DNA of 56,169 nt from a virus: positions 1 through 56,169 of the IMG/VR virus record IMGVR_UViG_3300037587_000914; one strand, 5' to 3'. The notes below the pieces were generated by a model. That model was not told the origin of the DNA. It ran no database searches and worked only from the letters and a program-made list of their open reading frames with translations. Position 1 is the stretch's first letter. The number at the start of each line of letters is the position of its first letter. Both the position numbers and the translations under genes were made by a program. Below, piece by piece: positions 30,825 through 40,013 of this stretch.

Positions 30825-30982
30825 GTTTAAATAAGTGCCTAAAGTGAACTAAAGTTTGAAGTGCCTAAAGTTATGGAGTTTTTTTTATTATATAACGTTC
30901 GGTCACTCGCCGAAGGCGATAACTAAAGAACACCTTAACTTTAGGCACTTTAGCTCACTTTAAACTTTGCAACTTTTTTTCC
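30825..30982. repeat. Family C element with altered centre
   Basis: Inverted ends (aagtgcctaaagtgaactaa; ctttaggcactttagctcac) surround a centre different from the other copies, with a cactcgccgaaggcg hairpin. No gene. Confidence 0.7.
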
Positions 30983-32506
30983 TTAAGCTTCAGTTATCCT
31001 CATTTTCGTAAACCTCGGGTTGACCGCTATGAAGACTTCTCCTACGGTAAACACCTGCGAATCATGCTCAGCCTGGTCACCAGATACAATGCTGCTGTCC
31101 ATCTTCGACTCAATGTGTATCTTACCGCTATAGACAGATTTAAGGCTGGCCAGTTCCAGGGATATCCCTTTCGGCGTTCCGACAGACGTCGTCTTATGCC
31201 CTGCCAGGGTCGCGCTGCTTTTAAATGACCCCTCATCCGTCCTGATCGTCTCAAGCTCAACCCGTGCTCTCTCAATACTCTCCGGAGTTCCATCCGCCTT
31301 GATCCCGTTCCTCGTTATTACCAGCTCACCGTTCGGCCTTGCGTTAATGCTGTCGGCATTCTGCCTGCTGTTAGGTGATATTACACTGAGCCACGACGGA
31401 TCCCCGTCCTTCAGCCGAGTCTGGAAGCTGGTCATGGGTAATACGACATCATCCACGCTGTCCGGCGCGCCGGTAAGTGTCAGCGTATATGTAACAGCGT
31501 GATAGACCGTAGCAGGTATATGAAACCCGTTGAGTATATATCGTTGGTTCAGGAACAGAGAGAAAGGCCCCGTCGGTACGATAAGCGCGTATCGTTGGTT
31601 TAATAACTCAGTGTACAGTGTCGGTGCATTGAGGGCATAACGCTGGTTGAGAAAAGTGGTCGTCAATACCGCGCCTGCAAGAGCATACCGCTGATTCAAT
31701 ACTTCCTTGTATAGTGTCGGAGCACCGAGAGCATACCGCTGATTAAGTGAGGATGTTATCAGCGTTGCTCCCGTTAGGGAATATCTCTGGTTCAGCGACG
31801 CTTCGTTCAGGACAGGTGCAGTCAAAGCATATCTCTGTCCAAGAAAAATAGTCGGCAGAGTATATTCTTGTGTTGGCGGTGTAAACCCGCCTGCCCATCC
31901 TCTGTCAGTACCATTTGAAATACGAGGCTCATCTATCCATCCATCATGAGGATTGGTAGTGTTTCTCGGATCGACCCCTATTTTCAAAGCGGCAGTATTG
32001 TCTGATATTGCGCCTGAATCCGTAAGCGTTGAACCTGACTGTACTCCATCAATAAATATTCTCCAGCTATTCACACTCCGGGTTATAGCTAAATGGTACC
32101 ATTGCCCTGTATTTGGGGTCCACGTTGCGCTACTAACCGTTATAACAGGAGAGCCGGACGCCCATTGCTCAAAACCAAGGCCGCCTCCATGGTTCCTGAT
32201 AAACCGCCACATCTCATTCGTATTTGCTCCTTTTCCTATAAAAACATGGTTTGCGGAAACAGTCGCAAATCTCACCCAGAAATCAATAACAAAGTCATTA
32301 GTTCCAAAATTGTAATCTGTATGGTCCGGGTATGAAACATATTGAGAGGATGCGGCCACAAATTTACCGGAACCTGCTCCAAGCTTCTTTATACCGGTAT
32401 CAATCGTTGCGCCGTTTACCGTAGGCGTATGACCTGTAACACTCGAATCACTGAAGTCCGAGTTCATATGCAGTATTAACTTTGTGAAGCTGTCTATTCC
32501 AGGCAT
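30983..32506 (-). CDS. LamG-like tail protein with seven 16-residue repeats
   Basis: 507 residues. Residues 1-205 form a concanavalin/LamG sandwich (NFGTNDFVIDFWVRF, GQWYHLAITRSVNSWRIFID). Residues 222-330 are seven repeats of LNQRYALxAPTLYxEx; a further 180-residue C-terminal domain looks virion-anchoring. Likely a host-binding appendage. The repeat array is a natural place for length variation. Confidence 0.75.
   Translation of the reverse strand: MPGIDSFTKLILHMNSDFSDSSVTGHTPTVNGATIDTGIKKLGAGSGKFVAASSQYVSYPDHTDYNFGTNDFVIDFWVRFATVSANHVFIGKGANTNEMWRFIRNHGGGLGFEQWASGSPVITVSSATWTPNTGQWYHLAITRSVNSWRIFIDGVQSGSTLTDSGAISDNTAALKIGVDPRNTTNPHDGWIDEPRISNGTDRGWAGGFTPPTQEYTLPTIFLGQRYALTAPVLNEASLNQRYSLTGATLITSSLNQRYALGAPTLYKEVLNQRYALAGAVLTTTFLNQRYALNAPTLYTELLNQRYALIVPTGPFSLFLNQRYILNGFHIPATVYHAVTYTLTLTGAPDSVDDVVLPMTSFQTRLKDGDPSWLSVISPNSRQNADSINARPNGELVITRNGIKADGTPESIERARVELETIRTDEGSFKSSATLAGHKTTSVGTPKGISLELASLKSVYSGKIHIESKMDSSIVSGDQAEHDSQVFTVGEVFIAVNPRFTKMRITEA
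31517..31843. repeat. 48-bp coding tandem repeat
   Basis: Seven units encoding LNQRYAL and a variable half; units 1-6 are exactly 16 codons apart (residues 222, 238, 254, 270, 286, 302), the last 17. Confidence 0.85.
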
Positions 32507-32622
32507 TTGGATTTACGATTTTAGATTGACGATTAAAAAAAAGAGCAAAAACGGTTGATGATTGCCGACTGAACGATTGATATTTCCACAATCAACAATC
32601 GACAATCATCAATATTCAATCC
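32507..32622. repeat. Family E-like and AT/CAATC repeats
   Basis: ttagattgacgattaaaa and caatcaacaatcgacaatca words; no gene. Confidence 0.55.
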
Positions 32623-33411
32623 TTAAAGATACGCGCTCAGGCCGATTTCGCTCAGGTTGATCGGGGTTGATGTTGTTGTGGCTGCCGGCACGGTCCTTTC
32701 GATCCAGAACGCTGCCGATTCACCCGCGGCTAGTGTTCCCAGGTTGATACCGGTACCCTGAGTTGTCGGCGCGGTGAACGTAACACCACCCGGGGCTGTG
32801 TCCTCATCGCCAATAGTTGTGGCCACGCCAGTCGTAGATCCGTCACCCACGCCTGCGGGATCTGCGCCTATCTTCAAGCTGTCCGCTCCGGAGGCGTCCG
32901 ACTCTCGCCAGATCGTTACGTTCAGCATGCTGTCTGTTCCGTGTGTATTCTTGACGTATACACAGCGGTGTTCCGTATCGCCGTCGAGGGAATCCAGCTT
33001 GGCAATATCATCGAACACTTCATTTGCTATATTGGCTATGGTGATATCCGCATCATTCTGGTCGGATCCCGGCAATGATGCGGCCGTTACGGTTATGTGT
33101 ATCTGGGCGTCACCTGTGGAATCTGCTATTACATACTTACCGTCTACGGAGACGTCTACCGCCGTGCCTATAGACCCGCCGTTAGGTGTCCATGTGAGTT
33201 CATCCGTCGAGTTGGTATAAGCCAGCGTGCCATTTCCTGTAGCGTTGCCGGCCGCGTAGTCTATGACTACACCGGTTACGTTGGTAGGTGCCGCTGCGGA
33301 TTGCGACAGCACCCGTTCGGTGGACAATATTCCGCCCAGGGATGCGTCCGGGTCGGTATTTGATGCCCCCCCGGAAAGCCTTACTTCCAGCTCTGCCATG
33401 TTAATTGCCAT
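32623..33411 (-). CDS. Tail-associated beta-rich protein, 262 aa
   Basis: Low in Lys and Cys, rich in Gly, Ala, Thr and Asp. Central Ig-like strands (KYVIADSTGDAQIHITVTAA) and a DxDxxS-like TIANIANEVFDDI region; the end has AGESAAFWIERTVPA. In the tail cluster between LamG protein and 33502-33852. Likely tail tip or baseplate part; no firm family. Confidence 0.55.
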   Translation of the reverse strand: MAINMAELEVRLSGGASNTDPDASLGGILSTERVLSQSAAAPTNVTGVVIDYAAGNATGNGTLAYTNSTDELTWTPNGGSIGTAVDVSVDGKYVIADSTGDAQIHITVTAASLPGSDQNDADITIANIANEVFDDIAKLDSLDGDTEHRCVYVKNTHGTDSMLNVTIWRESDASGADSLKIGADPAGVGDGSTTGVATTIGDEDTAPGGVTFTAPTTQGTGINLGTLAAGESAAFWIERTVPAATTTSTPINLSEIGLSAYL

Positions 33412-33501
33412 AGTTTTATTCTCCTATAAATAACCGTTTGAACCGTTTAAACAGTTTAATCCGTTTAAACCATTCGTAGGAGCGAACCTATGTGTTCGCC
33501 C
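33412..33501. repeat. Family B and A repeats
   Basis: B units at 33432-33472, then an A palindrome (33476-33507) whose CGTAGGGG edge holds the TAG stop of the gene ending at 33502. Confidence 0.75.
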
Positions 33502-33852
33502 CTACGATAGTTTTCTATTTATCAGTACCTTCAAAATCGTCACTCCGTTGGTGTTCCTTATCGTATCAGGCGCGCCTTCGAAAGCGCCTTCGGCTGTGGT
33601 GATCACCAGCAGTGGGTATAGCTCTACCATGAGTGCCAGCTTGTCGTAATCGTCCTTCGACAGATCTCTTGCCCGTATGGTAAACGTCCTGTCTGCATGC
33701 GACATGCCCATGTCCTCGATCTCTGCATTGCCGTCCAGCGTAGCCTTCCTCGTTACCCTGCGTGATATCTGCCGCACGTCCGTACCCTCCTCTGCGTCCG
33801 CAAGGAGCATCGATCCGTTTACATCAAAAGTAGTTGTTGATATTCCGATCAT
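33502..33852 (-). CDS. Small tail protein, 116 aa
   Basis: Directly after the tape-measure gene in transcription order, where distal tail proteins usually lie. Beta-rich with MGMSHADRTFTIRARDLSKD and a AEGAFEGAPDTIRN loop. Its stop codon lies in a family A repeat. Role inferred from location. Confidence 0.5.
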   Translation of the reverse strand: MIGISTTTFDVNGSMLLADAEEGTDVRQISRRVTRKATLDGNAEIEDMGMSHADRTFTIRARDLSKDDYDKLALMVELYPLLVITTAEGAFEGAPDTIRNTNGVTILKVLINRKLS

Positions 33853-34018
33853 GATAAGTTTGAAGTTAAAAGTTGAAAATGCCTAAAGTTATGGCAAAAG
33901 ATAAATCTTTTATTTTTTTAATAGAAGAAAAACACCTTAACTTTAGCTCACTTCACACTTTAGTTCACTTTAAGCACTTTTTTCATAACAGTTTAAACCG
34001 TTTAAGCAGTTCAAACTG
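33853..34018. repeat. Family C element and B units
   Basis: C element at about 33877-33990 with the ttatggcaaaagataaatct core, then B units to 34018. A long plus-strand open frame that begins here is a shadow of the tape-measure gene. Confidence 0.7.
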
Positions 34019-36634
34019 TTACGATACTCCTAATAAATACTCCGCACCCTCTGCGTTCGCCCGTATCTGCACACGTTCCAGTATCGCAAACATAAATGCT
34101 TCCAGTTCCGGCTCAAGTCCGTCACCGGTTATATTGATTATTGCCTCGCCTTCCGTCAGGCGGTTAAGTTGTGCGTCGGCAATCCTGTTTTGTTTCTCAA
34201 TAAATGTCTTTTGTTCCGGACTTATCTCGCCTTTTCGTTTAGCCTCTCTCTCTAATGCCTCTATCGAGGATACTGGCCTGCCAAAGATTGTTGATAATGG
34301 CAACGGTATGTCTCTTAACGCATCCGGTATCGCAGTTTTAGTATTTCTAATCTCAATACCGAACTCCTCCATCGCCTTCCGGCTTTTAAGTATAGCGTTC
34401 AAGGATCTTTGTTCTTCCTCGGTCTGTGCACCAGGAAGTGCCTGGGCGGCCAGGAGTTTTCTCTCGGTTTCTGTTTGCGCTCTAAGGGCAAACATATCAA
34501 CGCCGTCAATCATGGCCTTTGTAATTCTATTCGTATTTATCCTGCTTGTAAGATCCACGCCGTCTATTACTGCCTTTGCAACCTGGTCTCCACCTACCCT
34601 GCTACTGAAATCTATTCCGTCAATCACAGCCTTTGTTATTCTGTCCGCATTTATCCTGCTACTGAAGTCAATACCATCAATTACGGCCCTTGAGGCAACA
34701 GGTACTTCTTTTCGTGCGGCCCTTGCCTTCGTTTCAAACTCCAGCTGCTCTGCCTTCGTGGGAGCAGGTAATTTAACATCCTTGACACGGAATAATTTAT
34801 TTAAACCAGTAAACTTTTCAATAAGCTTCCCCGCTTCAAACGATGCCAGGCCGATTGCCGCCACGAGGCCCGCTTTGCCGAGTGCTTTAGTGATAGAGCC
34901 TATTCCCTTAGTTGCCTTAGAAGATGTAAAAAGTGCATCGAATTTCGCTTGTGCAGTCGTCGCCTGGACTCCGGCTGTTGTGGCAGCCGCTCCTAGTCCG
35001 GCTGCCCCGGTCAATGCAGTAATCACCGCGCCCACTCCCCTTGCACCTGCCATAGTGGCAAATTTCAGGCTCAGACCGGTCATTGCAATACCCAAAAGCC
35101 CCAGAGCCGGGAGTAGCAGTGTTGTAATTGCGACAGACACCCCGCCAACACTGCCTATTGTCTTCTGCATCTTAGGGTCAAGGTCCGAGAACCATCTAAT
35201 CGTTTTGATTATGATCCCTCCGACTTCCCCAAATACCTTTACTATTCCCGCAGTAACGTCTATCATCGAACCTCCAACCTCGATAATGCGGTTAAACAGT
35301 ATTGCAAGGTCCTCCGGCTTTGTCAGATCAAGACCGGTAAACAGATCATCAAAAGTCTCATCTATCCTTCCAAGCGCATCAAGAATTGGTGTAAAGTCTG
35401 TTTTTTCAAACGCCTCCGGCAGTGCCACGGCAATCTTACCGATCACTTCCTCCCACTCCTTCAGCTGTGGTCTGATCTTCTCCAGGAGGGTCTCAAATCC
35501 GCCTCCGGTAACTATGCCCTGCAGTGCTATCTCAAAATCTGTTATGCTTCCAATTACTCCGGTAAGCTCTGGCCTGAACTGGTCACCGATAGACCTGGCC
35601 ATGTTATCAAATGCGACTTTTGCCCGGTCTACCTGCTTCTCTGATGCCTCCAGTCTTGTGTTTACCTCTTTTGCTACGGATCCTGCGGAATTATATGCTA
35701 GCCTTGTAATCTTCAATGACTTAGAAAGACCGTCAAATACCTTTACCATCTTTCCTGCCTGTCTAATGCCTACCAGCTCCCCTGTGATAAACAGTTTCTG
35801 GTTCTTGTCAAGGGTCTTAAACGCTTTTGCAACATCAAAGAGGATATCCTTCCCTGACCTAAGCTTACCATTATAGTCCTTCTGGCTGACGCCTATCGCT
35901 TTCAGTGCGGCCTGCACAGGCTTCTGGTCGCTGATAAGTCTCAAGAGTCCGGTCTTCAGGGCGACTGCAGCCTCTCCGCCCGATCTGAATACTTCGATGA
36001 TTGGTGTCAGCACGCCCGCAGTCTCTTCAAAGTTGAAGCCCATCAACTTTGCAATCGGCGAAAGTTCTGCCATGCCGATACCCAACTGCTTCAGGTTTGT
36101 CGCGTATTTATTGGAAACTTCGTTGAGTATATCGGTAAGACGTGCGGCTTCTGAGGCAGGGGCTTCAAATCCTTTCAGTGTAGACACCAATAATTCCGAT
36201 GCTTCCGCCGCCTCCAGGTCACCCGCAACAACGAGGTCGAGGGCAGCCTTCTGCAATTCAAAACTTTCTTTGACTGTGAATCCCGCCTGTTTGAAGTTAG
36301 CTGCACCTTGTAATATATCTGTTGATGCTTCACCATATTTATTTGACAGAATATCAACAGCACCGGTAAACTGGCTTGCTGCCCCTTCCGAATCGCTCAT
36401 GACCTTCTGCAAGTCGAGCAAAGCTCCCTCGAATTTGCTTGACTCCTTGAACGCCTTTACGGCAAGTGCCACACCGACTGCCACTATCGCACCCTCAAGG
36501 ATAAGGAATTTCTTGGTAAGGTCTGCAACCGGGCTGGCGATTTTGCCTATATTGTTTGACACGCCGGATATGACATTACCCGTCTTATCAGTAGCGCCGA
36601 AAATGATTTGAACTGTTTTGTTTAGGTCAGCCAT
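34019..36634 (-). CDS. Tail tape measure protein
   Basis: 871 residues, TP901-like. N-terminal helical core (FEGALLDLQKVMSDSEGAAS, NKYATNLKQLGIGMAELSPI) is the usual tape-measure domain; three hydrophobic stretches lie around 50-65 and 480-590. Residues 648-712 hold four copies of a 21-residue unit (AVIDGIDFSSRINADRITK and variants). It sets tail length, here perhaps 120-140 nm by the usual 1.5 angstrom per residue rule, and is wrapped by the chaperone at 36849-37370. Confidence 0.9.
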   Translation of the reverse strand: MADLNKTVQIIFGATDKTGNVISGVSNNIGKIASPVADLTKKFLILEGAIVAVGVALAVKAFKESSKFEGALLDLQKVMSDSEGAASQFTGAVDILSNKYGEASTDILQGAANFKQAGFTVKESFELQKAALDLVVAGDLEAAEASELLVSTLKGFEAPASEAARLTDILNEVSNKYATNLKQLGIGMAELSPIAKLMGFNFEETAGVLTPIIEVFRSGGEAAVALKTGLLRLISDQKPVQAALKAIGVSQKDYNGKLRSGKDILFDVAKAFKTLDKNQKLFITGELVGIRQAGKMVKVFDGLSKSLKITRLAYNSAGSVAKEVNTRLEASEKQVDRAKVAFDNMARSIGDQFRPELTGVIGSITDFEIALQGIVTGGGFETLLEKIRPQLKEWEEVIGKIAVALPEAFEKTDFTPILDALGRIDETFDDLFTGLDLTKPEDLAILFNRIIEVGGSMIDVTAGIVKVFGEVGGIIIKTIRWFSDLDPKMQKTIGSVGGVSVAITTLLLPALGLLGIAMTGLSLKFATMAGARGVGAVITALTGAAGLGAAATTAGVQATTAQAKFDALFTSSKATKGIGSITKALGKAGLVAAIGLASFEAGKLIEKFTGLNKLFRVKDVKLPAPTKAEQLEFETKARAARKEVPVASRAVIDGIDFSSRINADRITKAVIDGIDFSSRVGGDQVAKAVIDGVDLTSRINTNRITKAMIDGVDMFALRAQTETERKLLAAQALPGAQTEEEQRSLNAILKSRKAMEEFGIEIRNTKTAIPDALRDIPLPLSTIFGRPVSSIEALEREAKRKGEISPEQKTFIEKQNRIADAQLNRLTEGEAIINITGDGLEPELEAFMFAILERVQIRANAEGAEYLLGVS

Positions 36635-36720
36635 TTCAATTTACAATTTATTTATTCCCGTAGGGGCCGACCTATGTGTCTGCCCCTTAACAGATAAAAG
36701 GCGAACACACAGGTTCGCCC
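36635..36720. repeat. Two family A palindromes
   Basis: 36660-36689 and 36699-36724 in tandem between the tape measure and the chaperone extension; the second provides the TAG stop of the extension. Confidence 0.8.
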
Positions 36721-36890
36721 CTACGAATCTTTTGTTTTCTGTTCATAATATCTGGACCACAGGCCGCGTTCTACATCTGTCTCATAGCCCTCCGGAAAGA
36801 GGTCTGGGCGGGTAACAAAAAGATAACTCTTCTTTATGTCTGCGAGGATCAGGCTGTTTTGGACGTCTGCTCTTTTCCAGAGGGCTTCGA
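36721..36890 (-). CDS. -1 frame extension of the tail assembly chaperone
   Basis: Open in the -1 frame from the slippery site to a TAG at 36721, adding 56 residues (for example LFVTRPDLFPEGYETDVER). Protein-like composition, no start codon or ribosome-binding site of its own. Long-tailed phages commonly make such a G/GT-type pair, the long form linking chaperone to tape measure. Confidence 0.75.
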
Positions 36891-37370
36891 TTTTCCCGCG
36901 ATTTGCCCCAGGCCGGTAAGTTCGAGGATCTTATTCGTGATAGCAAAAAACTCTACAGGGGCAACTTCTGCAATCCTGACCGCCATCGGCTTTGTGATCT
37001 TGGGCGAGACAGATCCGTATATTAAATGCTCCTGTCTCCTTACCACTTCGGTGTGTACGTCAGTACCTGTTCCTAATATCTTTTGAATAGCTTCGGTAAT
37101 CTTCGCCGCATTATCGCCAGCCAGCCCTTTAGCTACAGCCGCTACCTTCTCGTATGTCTCAGCTGCAGAATCACACCTGGCGAGCTCATCAGCCGTCAAC
37201 CCCTGTATCTTCCAGACTGCTTTCTTACCTTCCGGGAAGAATTCCAGAAGAGTAGAGTCCTTTATCTCCACTTCGTCTTCACGCCTGGCAAACTTCTGCG
37301 TCATAAACGCACTGGTATTGAACGTACCGCTTGCTGCCGGTTTCGATTCCTTCTCTTTTTTATCAGGCAT
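36849..37370 (-). CDS. Tail assembly chaperone (G-type)
   Basis: 173 residues, directly between tail tube and tape measure. EIKDSTLLEFFPEGKKAVWK and LTADELARCDSAAE fit chaperones of this position. TGGAGAAAA precedes the ATG. Near its end codons 159-160 form the G GGA AAA heptamer that allows a -1 shift into the extension. Confidence 0.75.
   Translation of the reverse strand: MPDKKEKESKPAASGTFNTSAFMTQKFARREDEVEIKDSTLLEFFPEGKKAVWKIQGLTADELARCDSAAETYEKVAAVAKGLAGDNAAKITEAIQKILGTGTDVHTEVVRRQEHLIYGSVSPKITKPMAVRIAEVAPVEFFAITNKILELTGLGQIAGKSKPSGKEQTSKTA
36891..36897 (-). other. Slippery heptamer for programmed -1 frameshift
   Basis: G GGA AAA on the coding strand, in phase with the zero frame (GGA at 36896-36894, AAA at 36893-36891). 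It is a canonical X XXY YYZ site, like GGGAAAG of lambda G/GT. Confidence 0.8.
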
Positions 37371-37472
37371 TTTTCTCCATATTTAAAAAACGTGATTAAG
37401 GGCGCACACACAGGTGCGCCCCTACGTTTAAATCCTTATATTCCGCAATCCGCAATCAGAAATCCGCAATTG
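37371..37472. repeat. Family A palindrome and E words
   Basis: A copy at 37399-37426 and ccgcaatccgcaatcagaaa words at about 37440-37470; no gene. Confidence 0.7.
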
Positions 37473-38474
37473 TTAAGTTGCTTTATTAGTCGCTTTGCTA
37501 CGAGCGGAGATAGTACAGTCTGCGCCAATACTAGCGCCCCCCACGGGGAACGACCGCGTCATGCCAAGCTTGCCCTGGGCCAGTATGTAAGGCGACTTAT
37601 TCCTGTCGGGAAAGAACTTGAACCACAGCCTTTCACTCTCCTGCGTTACTACCGAATCTGTAACGCCGTCTTTGAACTTCACTTTGAACGAACCCTGTCC
37701 CAGTGTCTTGCTTGAGGTACCTACCGTCGCGTTATACACCTCTTCCGAGTTAACGCTATAGCTGTTTTCCGGCGGTACAAATTCACTCGAAAGGGACACT
37801 TCTGTGAATATCGGCTCATATACCTTTCCATACACACCCTTGGCAACTACCCCGGTATGGATCAAAGGCAAAGCTGAGAGAAATTTAATATCACCATCTT
37901 CAGGTACATTGTCCCAGAGAGGGAAATCCCATTTCTCTTTGTGCAGACCAACCGCATCGAATATCTCATCAGCGGTTATCACTCCTGCGCTTATACTTGT
38001 AGTCCTGACCTGTGCTATCTCAAATGAACCAACCGGTATCAGAGGCGGGCCGCCTGTGGCAGCGCGTGTCTCGCTGAATGCCGTGCTCTCTGTACCCGCA
38101 ATCACAGCAATCGCTCCTCCGCTATTAACGGTTATACTGTTTATCCTGTAGCCGTCGGAGACGCCTCTTGTGATCGATTCCCCTCCAGCGGCACTTACTG
38201 ACGTAAGCACACCTGCCAGATAACCGGTGAGTGCGGCGACATCTACCTGGTCATTCACCGTATCCGGTGTTACCTTTCCGCCGGTTGCAATACCGTCCGG
38301 GAATATCTGCGCTGAATAGTCGACATCATCATTTGATACCCTGCCGCTAAACAGGGCTGCCGCTGTTGTAAACAGCTCGTGGTCGCCCGTATCGGTCAGG
38401 GCGGCCATTGCGAAAAGTGTCTCATTAGTTTCCATCTCCAACAGTCCGAATTCCGCATCATTACTTTCTGGCAT
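37473..38474 (-). CDS. Major tail (tube) protein
   Basis: 333 residues, upstream of the chaperone and after the gp37-like protein, the usual place for the tube gene. Beta-rich with an inner domain (VTSVSAAGGESITRGVSDGY) and a final LGQGSFKVKFKDGV region. No contractile sheath gene lies before it, so a siphovirus-type tail is inferred. Low sequence similarity to named families by eye. Confidence 0.65.
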   Translation of the reverse strand: MPESNDAEFGLLEMETNETLFAMAALTDTGDHELFTTAAALFSGRVSNDDVDYSAQIFPDGIATGGKVTPDTVNDQVDVAALTGYLAGVLTSVSAAGGESITRGVSDGYRINSITVNSGGAIAVIAGTESTAFSETRAATGGPPLIPVGSFEIAQVRTTSISAGVITADEIFDAVGLHKEKWDFPLWDNVPEDGDIKFLSALPLIHTGVVAKGVYGKVYEPIFTEVSLSSEFVPPENSYSVNSEEVYNATVGTSSKTLGQGSFKVKFKDGVTDSVVTQESERLWFKFFPDRNKSPYILAQGKLGMTRSFPVGGASIGADCTISARSKATNKAT

Positions 38475-38506
38475 TGTATTACCTCCTTTTTCTATAATTT
38501 AAAATC

Positions 38507-38926
38507 TCAAATCGTTATTGTTTGTTCATGTCTCGCGTTGAAACCAAAAGATATCCCGTAATGCCACTCCATTTTTTCCTTCAGGTAAAAACGCAACCCG
38601 TCTTCTATCGGGAACATCCGGCCTTCTCCTTCTATCACAAAGCCGGTCAATGCTTTTTTTACAGCTTCCAGATACTCATATGCACCGTGGTGTGTTCTCA
38701 GGTTTTTGGTTATTATGGTTACATCGAATCCAGGCTTCTGTTTTACAGATACAAAGAAAGTTTCCGGTTCTGTGTAAAGTGACCCCAGGTACTGCACAAG
38801 AAGGGCCCCTTTCGCACTCTTCAATATATAATTTACCGGATCATCCGGAAAACCTTCTACTACAGGCCCTGCCACCTCTGCCTTAAGCTGTACAATAACC
38901 GCCATCTCTGATGTTAATATATCCAT
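38507..38926 (-). CDS. Mu gp37-like tail terminator
   Basis: 139 residues. ILKSAKGALLVQYLGSLY, KNLRTHHGAYEYLEAVKKAL and LTGFV are the hallmark of the Gp37/DUF1834 family, which caps the tail tube and joins it to the head. Next to the gp36-like and gp10-like genes as in Mu-like clusters. Confidence 0.75.
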   Translation of the reverse strand: MDILTSEMAVIVQLKAEVAGPVVEGFPDDPVNYILKSAKGALLVQYLGSLYTEPETFFVSVKQKPGFDVTIITKNLRTHHGAYEYLEAVKKALTGFVIEGEGRMFPIEDGLRFYLKEKMEWHYGISFGFNARHEQTITI

Positions 38927-38963
38927 AACAATCCGTTTGAACTGTTTAAACCGTTTAAGCAGA

Positions 38964-39422
38964 TTAAACTAAATCTTTTGACATCTCTTCATCCAATACC
39001 CTTATCATCTTGCCACCCTGGTCATACTTTAAGACAGCATCGCTTATATACGCCCTTTTGCCGTATTTCCTTGACGATCCTCTTCCTTCGTGGATCACAC
39101 GCGAATACTCGGCGGAGTTATAGACGATACCGCCGAAACGTCCCGCACTGAATGATAGTCCGTTGGACGTCTTCGTCTTTCCCGGCAGAACGAAATTCTC
39201 AGACCTTCTCAAATGCCCAATTCTTACCGGCACCGGATATCCTCCGGCGGCCGTCTTCGACTTCTTCGCTCCCGGGCCTGAGAGGTTTTTAACCGCCTCG
39301 CCGTGCACCCCGACGATAATCCTGGATATCCCGCGTACCATCGCATCGGGATAATTCCGGGCAATCCTGTCGGTATCCTCAATTACAGCCCGATCACCTA
39401 CAATTTTTACGGTCCCTAACAT
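38964..39422 (-). CDS. HK97 gp10-like tail completion protein
   Basis: 152 residues. AVKNLSGPGAKKSK, PVRIGHLRRSENF, then YNSAEYSRVIHEGRGSSRK: the LRRS...Y...V.EG.G pattern of gp10/virion-morphogenesis proteins, which build the neck between head and tail. Between gp36-like and gp37-like genes. Confidence 0.7.
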   Translation of the reverse strand: MLGTVKIVGDRAVIEDTDRIARNYPDAMVRGISRIIVGVHGEAVKNLSGPGAKKSKTAAGGYPVPVRIGHLRRSENFVLPGKTKTSNGLSFSAGRFGGIVYNSAEYSRVIHEGRGSSRKYGKRAYISDAVLKYDQGGKMIRVLDEEMSKDLV

Positions 39423-39461
39423 TTTTATGTCTGTAGGGGCAAACCTATGTGTTTGCCCTGC
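39423..39461. repeat. Family A palindrome
   Basis: gtaggggcaaacctatgtgt and tttgccc between two connector genes. Confidence 0.75.
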
Positions 39462-39896
39462 CTATCGTGTTTCCAGCCCGCCAATCGTTGACGTTGAACC
39501 AAAATGAGACGTCACCAGCACTCCCGACGCAAACGATGCTGCAGGATCCACGTCCGCAATCGGCAGCGGCATTTTCCCGTCCCTTATCTCTTTCAAGAGT
39601 TTGACAGCATCTCTGTAAGAGGTCTCTCTCGTTTCCGGAACCTCCTCCAGCCTACGCTTATAGATTTTATATATTGTAATATCACAGGATATCCCTCGTA
39701 TTATGGCTGGCACAGGCGCAGTAAGCGGTACGGGGTATTTGACGCCCACATAAGTATCTATCTCACCGTCTGCCAGGGCAATAGCTTCGTCTACCTTTGC
39801 CTCGTCTACCGAGTTTGCCGCAACGTCATCCGTAAGCTGGATGACTGTCACCTCGGGTATAACCTTCAGTATGTCTGTTAGTGTGCTATATGCCAT
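39462..39896 (-). CDS. Mu gp36-like connector protein (DUF1320)
   Basis: 144 residues. YSTLTDILKVIPE at the start, AIALADGEIDTYVGVKYPVP in the middle and IYKRRLEEVPE are clear DUF1320 marks. It is a head-tail joining protein in Mu-like phages. Confidence 0.88.
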   Translation of the reverse strand: MAYSTLTDILKVIPEVTVIQLTDDVAANSVDEAKVDEAIALADGEIDTYVGVKYPVPLTAPVPAIIRGISCDITIYKIYKRRLEEVPETRETSYRDAVKLLKEIRDGKMPLPIADVDPAASFASGVLVTSHFGSTSTIGGLETR

Positions 39897-40013
39897 TTTG
39901 ATTTACTATTTTAGATTTACGATTTTTTTTCTCAACGCAGAGGCGCGGAGAACGCAGAGAAAGGCGTTTTTTTTTAAACTTTGCGATCTTCGCGGCTTGG
40001 CGTGAGATCTTCT
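39897..40013. repeat. Family E and D repeats
   Basis: E words at about 39900-39925 and two D copies (39930-39965, 39979-40006) fill the gap. Confidence 0.7.

Noticed and set aside
33880-33950. Conserved peptide MAKDKSFI from family C copies
   Set aside because: The same short frame appears in several C copies because the DNA is repeated; it is not preceded by a consistent start signal.
33873-35876. 667-codon plus-strand open frame
   Set aside because: It is antisense to the tape-measure gene, has Ser/Ala/Pro-biased composition typical of a shadow frame, begins inside a family C repeat and has no ribosome-binding site.
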